From assembly GCF_019802345.1 (NCBI RefSeq), contig NZ_JAINDZ010000011.1:1-64000 (forward strand): 64,000 nt of DNA. Reading direction: 5' to 3'. Made by a program: the position numbers and the translations under genes. This DNA comes from Methylosinus sp. Sm6. GTDB taxonomy: Bacteria > Pseudomonadota > Alphaproteobacteria > Rhizobiales > Beijerinckiaceae. Positions 47,689 through 55,134 of this stretch are shown here, piece after piece (position 1 is the first letter of the stretch; the number at the start of each line of letters is the position of its first letter). Under the pieces are notes generated by a model. The model did no database searches, had not been told where the DNA came from, and saw only the letters and a list, made by a program, of their open reading frames with translations.

Positions 47689-49218
47689 TCAAGGCAGGTA
47701 GCTTACGCGCTTTCCGGTTTCCAGGACGTGTACGGTGCAGACGAGGCAAGGATCGTGAGAGCGGATGATGTGACCGATCTCGACGGGGTCGTCGGGATCG
47801 CTCACCGCGACGCCGACGAGGCTCTGTTCCCAGTGCCCGGGCCGGCCCTCGCTGTCGCGGGGCGAGGCGTTCCAGGCGGTCGGGGTGATGATTTGATATT
47901 TTTCGATCAGGCCGTCCTTGATCCTCACCCAATGGCCCAGAGCCCCGCGCGCCGCCGTGAGAAGGCCATGGCCTTCGCCGTCGCATTCCTGCGCTTTCGC
48001 CGGGCCGATGAAATGAGGTTCGTCGAGATGACGCGCGAGCTCGTTCAGCATGCGACGAGCATAAAATATTTCGTGAGCGATGCGCCGCACTCGGGCGAAT
48101 TGTCGCAACCAGGCATTGCCGCCCTCGGCTGCGTGTAGCGACGCGATCAGAGGATCGCCGCCGATCAGCAGCTCCGCGAGCGGGCCGGTCTGCACCACCT
48201 TGTCGCCATAACGCGGCGCTTTGACCCAGGTGTAGCGGTCGCCGCCGGGCTGGAATTGCGGGATCGTCTCCCCGGCGAAAGGATGGCGCCCGCCTTCGTA
48301 AGGGCGGAACCATGAATGGCGCACATGCTCATTGATCAGCTTCTGGTCCAGCGGCTCGACCGCCCCGCTCTCGCCGTCATAGAAACCGCCGCGCATCAGC
48401 TTCGCATCATAGGGCGCTCCCCATTGTTCCGGATCGCAAACAGCGCCATAGCTCAGCATGTGCGATGCGCCGCCGGCGGCGTTATGCAGGCCCAGAGAAC
48501 GAGCCGCGCGCGTGACGAGGCCGAGGGCGCTCCGCGCATGGGCGGGCGTCTCCGCCCAGGCGAAATAGTCCTCCGCCGCGCTCATGGCGAGCCAATCGTC
48601 GAGCGCCGCGCCGACGACGCGGTCCTCGTACCAGCGCTGCGTCTCGTCGAGGATCGCGCGGCAGGCGACGATCCGGCGAAGATCGGCCGGCGTCGTCACC
48701 CCGCCCGGCGCCATGTAAGAGGAATGCGGCCACTGGCCGCCGAAATGCGCGACGATCTCGATCACCCGCCGGGTCGCGGCGAGCGTCTCGCGATACATGG
48801 AGCCGCGGAACGGCTCGAACGCCTCGGTCAATGTCTCGAACCAGGGCTCGCGTCGATAAGCCTCATTGCAGAAGTCCGGCGTGAAGAACAGGAACGTCTG
48901 GCGCAGGTCGTTTTGCACGCCCTCGGAGATGAGGCACAAGTTGCGGATGCGCGTCGCATTCGCCGGCGGCGGAATTCGCCAGATGTGCTCCAGGGCCATC
49001 ACCGCCGAGTAGAGGTGCGCCGTGCCGCAGATGCCGCAGACGCGCGGCGTGATGACCAGAGCGTCGCGCGGCGTGCGGCCGACCATGATCTGCTCGAAGC
49101 CGCGATACAGCGTCCCGACGGTTCGAGCCTCGCTCACGCGTCCATCCTGCAGCGTGAGGGCGATCTCCAGATCGCCTTCGACCCGATTGAGATTGACGTT
49201 GATTTCGATCTTGGCCAT
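47689..49218 (-). CDS. [NiFe] hydrogenase large subunit, group 2 type
   Basis: A 509-aa catalytic subunit binding the NiFe(CN)2CO centre. The N-terminal L1 motif RVCGICGTAH provides Cys61 and Cys64. The C-terminal L2 motif DPCLVCTVH provides Cys491 and Cys494, with His497. After His497 a 12-residue tail (VLETGKRVSYLP) remains, to be cut off by the protease encoded next. The N-terminus NRVEGDLEIALTLQDGRVSE and overall length resemble soluble group 2 enzymes (HupL of cyanobacteria, HupV sensors), not membrane uptake enzymes. Its ATG abuts the stop of the small subunit gene. Sensor or uptake function cannot be decided from this gene alone; the operon favours sensing. Confidence 0.9.
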   Translation of the reverse strand: MAKIEINVNLNRVEGDLEIALTLQDGRVSEARTVGTLYRGFEQIMVGRTPRDALVITPRVCGICGTAHLYSAVMALEHIWRIPPPANATRIRNLCLISEGVQNDLRQTFLFFTPDFCNEAYRREPWFETLTEAFEPFRGSMYRETLAATRRVIEIVAHFGGQWPHSSYMAPGGVTTPADLRRIVACRAILDETQRWYEDRVVGAALDDWLAMSAAEDYFAWAETPAHARSALGLVTRAARSLGLHNAAGGASHMLSYGAVCDPEQWGAPYDAKLMRGGFYDGESGAVEPLDQKLINEHVRHSWFRPYEGGRHPFAGETIPQFQPGGDRYTWVKAPRYGDKVVQTGPLAELLIGGDPLIASLHAAEGGNAWLRQFARVRRIAHEIFYARRMLNELARHLDEPHFIGPAKAQECDGEGHGLLTAARGALGHWVRIKDGLIEKYQIITPTAWNASPRDSEGRPGHWEQSLVGVAVSDPDDPVEIGHIIRSHDPCLVCTVHVLETGKRVSYLP

Positions 49219-50160
49219 TCAGTTGTCTGTGTCCGCGCCCTTGACTCGCGCCGGAGCGGCGGCGCGCGCTAGATTCTTGTACGCCATGTAGCGGGGACGC
49301 TCGACGCCGAGCGGAAGACGCAGCGGAATCTCGCCGATTTTTTCGGTGTGGAACAAATCGACGTCGCGCGGAAAATCCGGCGCGGTGCAGCCGAAGCAGG
49401 GAACGCCGGCGCGCGTCTTGCTGCTCACGCCGTTCCACAGATCGCTGTTGCAGACGGCCTGTGTCGTCGGGCCCTGGCAGCCGAGATTGAAAAACAGACA
49501 CGCCTTTCCGCCGAGCTCGACATCTTCGATGTCGTATTCGTGGTGCTCGTTGCGCGTGCAGCCCTGATGCACGAGCGTTTCGAAAAACGCGCGAGGCCGA
49601 TTGAGCGCATCGAGCTGCAGCGGAAGATCAGCGGCCAGCCAAGCCAATGTCTGCGTCATCGCGTGCGGATGGGCGGGACAGCCGGCGATGTTGACGACCG
49701 GATATCCCTCGCGCGAGCGCCACTCCGCGGGAAGAAGGCCGCCGGGGTCGGCTCGGTCATATTGCAGGCCGATGCAGTCGCCCGGGTTCGGGGTCGCGGC
49801 ATGGACGCCGCCGAACGCCGCGCATGTGCCCATCGCCACGACCACGCCGGCCCGCGCAGCCAGAGCTTTGGCGATTTCCATTCTCGCTCGGCCGCGATAG
49901 CTGTCGTAAAGGCCCGTGCCGCGCGGCGCGGTGACGATGCTTCCCTCGACGCAGAGAATATCCAGCTGCCGCGAGCCGTCGAGAATGCGCTCGAGCAAGG
50001 CGTCGTAGAGCCGCATCGGCGCGTGCGAAAGCGACGGATGCCAGAGAAGCTCGAGCCCATGCTGCGACAAAAGCTGTTCGAAGCTCGGCGACTGTGCGCC
50101 GAGAATAGCCAGCGACTCGCCGCCGCAGGCTCCGGTTTGCAGCCAGAGCAAGCTCTTCAA
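49219..50160 (-). CDS. [NiFe] hydrogenase small subunit, group 2 type, with Glu in the proximal cluster motif
   Basis: A 313-aa electron-transfer subunit without Tat signal, hence a cytoplasmic enzyme. The proximal cluster motif reads LWLQTGACGGESLAILG: Cys12 is present but the second Cys of CxxC is Glu15; Cys113 (GTCAAFGG) and Cys161 (IAGCPAHP) complete the site. The distal site is His198, Cys201, Cys221 and Cys228. The medial site is Cys237, Cys255 and Cys258 (AGVPCFGCTAPDFP). The sequence resembles HupU/HupS of group 2. In cyanobacterial HupS this position is Asn, and in group 1h enzymes Asp, as I recall, so Glu would be a further non-Cys variant. It is the first gene of the operon, with a consensus -10 about 40 bp ahead. 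Confidence 0.9.
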   Translation of the reverse strand: MKSLLWLQTGACGGESLAILGAQSPSFEQLLSQHGLELLWHPSLSHAPMRLYDALLERILDGSRQLDILCVEGSIVTAPRGTGLYDSYRGRARMEIAKALAARAGVVVAMGTCAAFGGVHAATPNPGDCIGLQYDRADPGGLLPAEWRSREGYPVVNIAGCPAHPHAMTQTLAWLAADLPLQLDALNRPRAFFETLVHQGCTRNEHHEYDIEDVELGGKACLFFNLGCQGPTTQAVCNSDLWNGVSSKTRAGVPCFGCTAPDFPRDVDLFHTEKIGEIPLRLPLGVERPRYMAYKNLARAAAPARVKGADTDN

Positions 50161-50200
50161 TCGCCCTCCCCGGCGGGCCCGCCGCTTCTTGTCATTAATT

Positions 50201-50206
50201 CATTAT
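50201..50206 (-). promoter_or_regulatory. -10 element of the hydrogenase operon promoter
   Basis: On the minus strand a perfect TATAAT stands in an unusually AT-rich stretch, 41 bp ahead of the small-subunit ATG. The 17-bp-upstream hexamer (ATGGGA) is a poor -35, so an activator may be needed. No sigma54-type GG/GC pair is seen. Confidence 0.45.
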
Positions 50207-50295
50207 ACGCTTTTTCGAATATCATCCCATCTGCATTTTTGTCGCGGACCGCAGACGGATATTGCTCTGGTCTAGATCGGGCGCGCGACGCCCGC

Positions 50296-51216
50296 TCAAT
50301 CGCTCGCACGCATTTGCAGAACCTGCAGCGCGACCGATGTCGCCGACGAACGGCTGTCCACGCCGAGCTTGACGAAAATCCGCTCCAGATGCTTATGCAC
50401 CGTGCGCGGCGAAATGCAGAGAATCTCCGCAATGTCGGAGTTCGACTTGCCGCGCGCGATCCAGCTCAGCACCTCCGCCTCGCGCAGCGTGAGCGCGAAT
50501 TTGCGCACGAGAAACGCCTCGTCGGTGACGACATGCCGCTCCGTCAGACGGAACAGCAGCTCCGCGCCGCCGATCTCGCACAAGAACGAAATCGACATTC
50601 GGTCGGTTTCGCCGACCGAGCCGCCATGGTCGCGCCGCTCGATGGCGCTGCGCAGCAGCGCGGAGAAGGATTCGGGCGGCGCTGCGCGCAGCGACTCGAA
50701 CGAGCCGAATTGCGCGGCGAGCAGATCAGCCGCCTGCGGCGTGCACCATAGGACGCGGCCGTGTCTGTCCACCGCCAGAAGATGCCGACCCGCGGCGTCG
50801 AGCGCGACTCGCGCGCCGAACGCCGCTTTCGCATTCGACACATGGATGCGGATGCGCGCCACGAGCTCGTCGATGTTCACCGGCTTCACGACATAATCGA
50901 CGCCGCCCGCCGCGAGGCCCATCAGCACATGGCTGATGTCCTTGAGCCCGGTCAGAAATATCACCGGCACATGGGCGAAGCGGGGATTTTGCTTGATCCG
51001 CCGGCACGTCTCGAAACCGTCGAGCCCCGCCATCACGGCGTCGAGCACGACGACATTGGGCGGAACGCGCCCCAGCAGCGACAGCGCCGCCTCTCCGGTG
51101 GTCGCCGCGAGCACGGTGAGATCGGCGCGCTCCAGCGCATCGACGAGAAAGCCGAGCTCGTCGCGATTGTCGTCGACGACGAGCGCCGTGTCGCGCTGGC
51201 GCAGGTCAGCCGACAT
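50296..51216 (-). CDS. Response regulator with LuxR-type DNA-binding domain
   Basis: A 306-aa transcription factor. The receiver domain (about residues 10-125) has the acidic pair VVDDN and the phosphorylatable Asp59 in NVVVLDAVMAGLDGF, with Lys in YVVKPVNIDELVA. A PAS-like middle (about 140-230) precedes the LuxR helix-turn-helix (about 240-300: LTLREAEVLSWIARGKSNSD, ILCISPRTVHKHLERIFVKL). Its start overlaps the kinase gene by 11 bp, so the two form a couple. Likely targets are the divergent porin and urea genes, whose upstream region has a matching inverted repeat; this is inferred. Confidence 0.9.
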   Translation of the reverse strand: MSADLRQRDTALVVDDNRDELGFLVDALERADLTVLAATTGEAALSLLGRVPPNVVVLDAVMAGLDGFETCRRIKQNPRFAHVPVIFLTGLKDISHVLMGLAAGGVDYVVKPVNIDELVARIRIHVSNAKAAFGARVALDAAGRHLLAVDRHGRVLWCTPQAADLLAAQFGSFESLRAAPPESFSALLRSAIERRDHGGSVGETDRMSISFLCEIGGAELLFRLTERHVVTDEAFLVRKFALTLREAEVLSWIARGKSNSDIAEILCISPRTVHKHLERIFVKLGVDSRSSATSVALQVLQMRASD

Positions 51217-54200
51217 CGCCGCTTCCGACTCGCAATGCATTCCCGAGCGCCTCGAACTCGAAGTTCTTGGCCATCGCGCGCAATTGCGCGACGACGGCGC
51301 CATGGGCGGGAGACTGCCCCTCGATCTCCCGCAGCGCCGCTTCTATGCCGCGGCTGTAGCCCATGTCGCACAGGCGCAGCAGCCGCTCCACCTGTTCCGG
51401 GGCAAGGCCATGTCGCGCCGGCGCGAGCGGCGCGCCGCAGGAGGCGGAGCGCGCCGCGACATAGAGCCAGTCGAGCCCGAGCAGATTGCCGACGCGGTCG
51501 AGCATTTCAGAGATGTCGATCGGCTTGATCAGAAAATCATCATGCGGCGAATCGGGTCGGCGGCGCTCGATCAGCTCATGCGCATTGGCCGAGACCATCA
51601 TGATCGGCGTTTCGACGGCGAGCGAGGCGCGTAGGTGGCGCGCCGCCTCCCATCCGTTCATCTTCGGCATGGCGATGTCGAGCATGACGAGATCGGGGCG
51701 GCGCTCCAGCGCGAGCGCGAGGCAGTCCGCGCCATTCGACGCCGTCAGCACCTCGAAGCCGAGCGCCCCGAGCGCGCGCCGCATCAAGTCGAGATGAACC
51801 GCCGTGTCGTCGGCGATGAGGATGGTCTTGCGCGGCCCGGCATAGCCTCGGATTTGCGGCGGCTTCGGTCCCTCTTCCGGAGAGGGCGCCGCGGTCAGAT
51901 AGAGCCGCACGACGAATCGGCTGCCGACCCCCACTCTGCTCTCGACCTTGATCTCTCCCCCGATGATCTGCGTCAGCAGCTTGGTGATGGTGAGACCGAG
52001 ACCCGTGCCGGGAATGGCGGAGACTTGCGGCAGCCGGCCGCGCTCGAAGGGCACGAAAATATCGTCCATGTCCTCCGGGAGAATGCCGACGCCGGTGTCC
52101 TCCACGATGAACTCGGCGATATCATTGCGATAGCCGACCGTCAGCGCGGCATGGCCGGCCTCGGTGAACTTCACGGCGTTGGAGACGAGATTGATCAAGA
52201 TCTGCCGCAGCCGCTTCTTGTCGGTGCGCACATAGCGAGGCAGCAGCGGGCTGCGCTCGTAATGAAAGGCGATGCCCTTGGCGGCGGCCTGCAGGCGGAA
52301 CATGTCGACGAGCTGGTCGAGCGTCTCGTCGATGCGGAAGATGTCTCGCGCGACATCGAGCGAGCCCGTCTCGATCTTGGCGACGTCGAGCAGACCGTCG
52401 ATGAGATTGGCGATGTGCTCCGCGCTGCGCCGAATGACGCGCGCGGCGTCCAAAGGCGCATCCGCCACATCGCGCTCGAGCAGCTGGGCGTAGCCGTTGA
52501 TCGCATTGAGCGGCGAGCGGATTTCGTGATTGAGGCCGGCGATGAAGCGCGTCTTGGCGATATTCGCCGCCTCCGCGGCTTCCTTCGCCCGCTGCAGCTC
52601 CGCGTCGGTGCGCTCATGCGCCGCGATCTCCTCGCGCAGAAACTCGGTCTGGCGCCGCGTCTCCTCCTCCGCCACGCGACGGCTCTCCTGCGCGAGCACC
52701 AGCGCCCATGCGGCGACGCCCATGACCAGCAGGAGCCCGACGAAGACGATCTCGAGCGTGGTGCGCACGATCGGACGCGCCGCCGGGCCGAGCACGGCCG
52801 AATATTGCAGATAGATCGCGCCGAGGATCGCCCCGCTGACGAGCGTGAGAAGCGCCAGCACGACGATGAATCGGCCGGCCCGCGACGCGAGCGCGTCGCC
52901 CGCCCCGCGCGGCAGCAGGCGGCCGAACCAGGCCTGCGCTTGCTCGACGAGACGCCCGTCCGGCTTGCAGCGGTCGCCGCATCGCATATCGAGCGAGCAG
53001 CACAGCGAGCAGATCGGCCCGCTATAGGCCGGGCAGCAGGCCATATCCTGCGGCTCGAAACTGTTCTCGCAGATCATGCAGCGGACCGGCTGCCCGCCTG
53101 TGGCGAAAATCGTCGGCGAACGCGCGACGTAGTAGCGGCCACGCGTGAGGTGAGCGAGCAGCGGCGCAAGCGAGAACGCGACCACGAAGCCGATCGGCGC
53201 CGCGAGCGGCTGCAGAGTATCGCCGGCGAGGCCATAGAGAGTCGCGGTCGAGACGATGAGCGAGGCCAGCATGGCGCCACATCCGACCGGATTGACGTCA
53301 TAGAGATAAGCGCGACGAAACTCGATCTGCGGCGGGCTGAGGCCGAGCGGCTTGGAGACGACGAGATCGGCGGTCAGAGCGCCGATCCAGGCCACGGCGA
53401 AATTGGAATAGAAAGCGAGCACGCTGTCGACGACGCGGGCGACGCCGAACTCCATCAGCATCAGCGCCAGCATCACATTGAACACCAGCCAGACGACACG
53501 GCCGGGATGATTATGCGTGAGGCGCGAGAAGAAATTCGACCAGGCGATGGACCCCGCGTAGGCATTGGTGACATTGATCTTCGTCTGACAGACGACGACG
53601 AAGACGAGGGTCAGCCCGAGCGCCAGCGGCGGCGAGTTCAGCAGCCCGTCGAAGGCGAGGCGATAGAGCTCGCTCGGCTCCGCGGCCCGCTCGGCGGGAA
53701 TGCCGAACGCTAGGGCCTGGCTCGCCAAAAAAGAGCCGGCGGCGAGCTTGAGCACTCCGATCACGATCCAGCCGGGCCCGGCGCAGAGCAGCGCGCTTTG
53801 CCGGCTCGCCGCGCCGACGCGGCCCTTGCTCGGCAGGAAGCGCAGATAATCGACCTGCTCGCCGATCTGCGGCAGCAGCGAGAGGAGGATGGAGACCGCC
53901 GCGCCAAAGCCCGCGAGATCGAAGCCGGCGCCCTGCGCGCCCTGGGCTCCGGGATGCGATGCCCAGGCGCGCAACGCCGGCGGGCCGGCGACCATGACAT
54001 AAGCGAGCGGCGCGATCTGCAGCACGAGCCAGATCGGCTGCGTCCACAGCTGAAAGCGGCTGATGAAGCGAATGCCGAGCGCGGCGATCGGCAGCACGCC
54101 GAGCGCGGAGATCGCATAGGCGACGCCGATCGGCAGGCCGAGTCCCATCTTCAGCGCCTCGGCCATGATCGTGCCTTCGAGCGCGAAGAGAATGAAGGTG

Positions 54201-54574
54201 AAGCAGGCGTAGATGAGCGAGGTGACCGTCGACCCGATATAGCCGAAGCCGGCGCCGCGGGTCAGCAGATCCATATCGACGCCGCATTTCGCCGCGTAAT
54301 GGCCGATCGGCAGGCTGACGAGGAAGGTCAGCGCGCCGACGGCGAGGATCGCCGCCATGGCGTTGGCGAAGCCGAAGCTCAAAGTGACGCCGCCGCCGAG
54401 CGCCTCGCAGGCCAGAAAGGAGATCGCCCCGAGCGCCGTGTTGGCGACGCGCCACGGCGTGAAGCGGCGCGCCGATTCGGCGGTGTAGCGCAGCGAATAA
54501 TCTTCGAGCGTCTGATCGGCGACGAACTGATTATAGGTCCGCCGGACGGGAAAAATACGCTGCTGGTCGGTCAT
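51206..54574 (-). CDS. NCS1-type transporter fused to a hybrid histidine kinase
   Basis: A 1122-aa membrane sensor. Residues 1-480 are a complete NCS1 (nucleobase/allantoin/hydantoin-type) permease with about twelve helices, beginning EDYSLRYTAESARRFTPWRV. Residues 499-536 hold nine Cys (CMICENSFEP, MACCPAYSGPICSLCCSLDM, RCGDRCKP), a likely metal-binding knuckle. Two further helices (about 568-628) follow. A coiled coil leads to the kinase with His683 in GLNHEIRSPLNAINGYAQLL, ATPase boxes NLVSNAVKF and EDTGVGI, and a receiver with Asp966 in VMLDIAMPKMNGW. The C-terminal 100 residues look helical without an Hpt His. The neighbouring genes for urea uptake and urease suggest a sensor for urea or a purine/allantoin-type nitrogen source. 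The regulator gene overlaps its end. Confidence 0.9.
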   Translation of the reverse strand: MTDQQRIFPVRRTYNQFVADQTLEDYSLRYTAESARRFTPWRVANTALGAISFLACEALGGGVTLSFGFANAMAAILAVGALTFLVSLPIGHYAAKCGVDMDLLTRGAGFGYIGSTVTSLIYACFTFILFALEGTIMAEALKMGLGLPIGVAYAISALGVLPIAALGIRFISRFQLWTQPIWLVLQIAPLAYVMVAGPPALRAWASHPGAQGAQGAGFDLAGFGAAVSILLSLLPQIGEQVDYLRFLPSKGRVGAASRQSALLCAGPGWIVIGVLKLAAGSFLASQALAFGIPAERAAEPSELYRLAFDGLLNSPPLALGLTLVFVVVCQTKINVTNAYAGSIAWSNFFSRLTHNHPGRVVWLVFNVMLALMLMEFGVARVVDSVLAFYSNFAVAWIGALTADLVVSKPLGLSPPQIEFRRAYLYDVNPVGCGAMLASLIVSTATLYGLAGDTLQPLAAPIGFVVAFSLAPLLAHLTRGRYYVARSPTIFATGGQPVRCMICENSFEPQDMACCPAYSGPICSLCCSLDMRCGDRCKPDGRLVEQAQAWFGRLLPRGAGDALASRAGRFIVVLALLTLVSGAILGAIYLQYSAVLGPAARPIVRTTLEIVFVGLLLVMGVAAWALVLAQESRRVAEEETRRQTEFLREEIAAHERTDAELQRAKEAAEAANIAKTRFIAGLNHEIRSPLNAINGYAQLLERDVADAPLDAARVIRRSAEHIANLIDGLLDVAKIETGSLDVARDIFRIDETLDQLVDMFRLQAAAKGIAFHYERSPLLPRYVRTDKKRLRQILINLVSNAVKFTEAGHAALTVGYRNDIAEFIVEDTGVGILPEDMDDIFVPFERGRLPQVSAIPGTGLGLTITKLLTQIIGGEIKVESRVGVGSRFVVRLYLTAAPSPEEGPKPPQIRGYAGPRKTILIADDTAVHLDLMRRALGALGFEVLTASNGADCLALALERRPDLVMLDIAMPKMNGWEAARHLRASLAVETPIMMVSANAHELIERRRPDSPHDDFLIKPIDISEMLDRVGNLLGLDWLYVAARSASCGAPLAPARHGLAPEQVERLLRLCDMGYSRGIEAALREIEGQSPAHGAVVAQLRAMAKNFEFEALGNALRVGSGDVG

Positions 54575-54593
54575 TCGCTCTCTTGAACTGGCC

Positions 54594-54917
54594 TCACACC
54601 GGGCGGGGCTCGCCGGCCGGCCGCCAGCCCTCTCCCTCGAGGCAGTCTAGCATGGCTTGCGACAGGATCGTCGTCGCGGGCGTCGACTGCCGAACCGGCC
54701 GCTCTCCCTCGCCCAGCTTCTTCACGCAGCTGTCGGTCGCCTTCTTCAGCCCGCCCATGTCGCCGCCGACGTTCCACCACAGATCGACGGCGAATCGCTG
54801 CGCCACGACGGTCTTGGGCCCTTTGACGGTCTCGCCGTTCGCCTGCTGGACGAGGACGAGCAGCGCGAGCGCGCCCGCCGTAATTCCGATGATGTCCATT
54901 GCCGTCGATTTGCGCAT
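54594..54917 (-). CDS. Small exported protein heading the transporter-kinase operon
   Basis: A 107-aa protein with an N-terminal signal or anchor helix (AMDIIGITAGALALLVLVQQ) followed by a short soluble part with two Cys (TDSCVKKLGEGERPV and LDCLEGEGWRPAG). Start at the ATG at 54917 with a GGGGGAG site; a longer frame upstream lacks similarity. It lies 19 bp before the kinase gene on the same strand. A role as periplasmic accessory to the transporter-kinase is possible, but I do not recognise the family. Confidence 0.6.
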   Translation of the reverse strand: MRKSTAMDIIGITAGALALLVLVQQANGETVKGPKTVVAQRFAVDLWWNVGGDMGGLKKATDSCVKKLGEGERPVRQSTPATTILSQAMLDCLEGEGWRPAGEPRPV

Positions 54918-54975
54918 CGCTTGCTCCCCCTGCCGGCGGAGCTTCGCCGGCTTCCGCCCCATTCGACACGAGGCC

Positions 54976-55013
54976 ACGTACGGATCAATACGCATTTCAG
55001 CGTATTTCTACGT
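54976..55013. promoter_or_regulatory. Nested inverted repeats in the divergent sensor/porin-urea control region
   Basis: AATACGC (54987-54993) and GCGTATT (55000-55006) form a perfect 7-bp inverted repeat around ATTTCA. Outside it, ACGTA (54976-54980) and TACGT (55009-55013) make a second pair. The region is AT-rich and lies between the sensor operon and the porin-urt-ure genes, so it is a good candidate binding site for the LuxR-type regulator. Confidence 0.5.
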
Positions 55014-55134
55014 AGGCGTCAGCGCCGCTAATCCTCGAAGCGGGCGTCGAGGTCGCGCCGTCGAGTCGCGGCCCTCGGCCGACGACGACGACAGGGCCGA
55101 GCGCGCGAGGCGCGCGAAAAATCGAGGGGGACAA

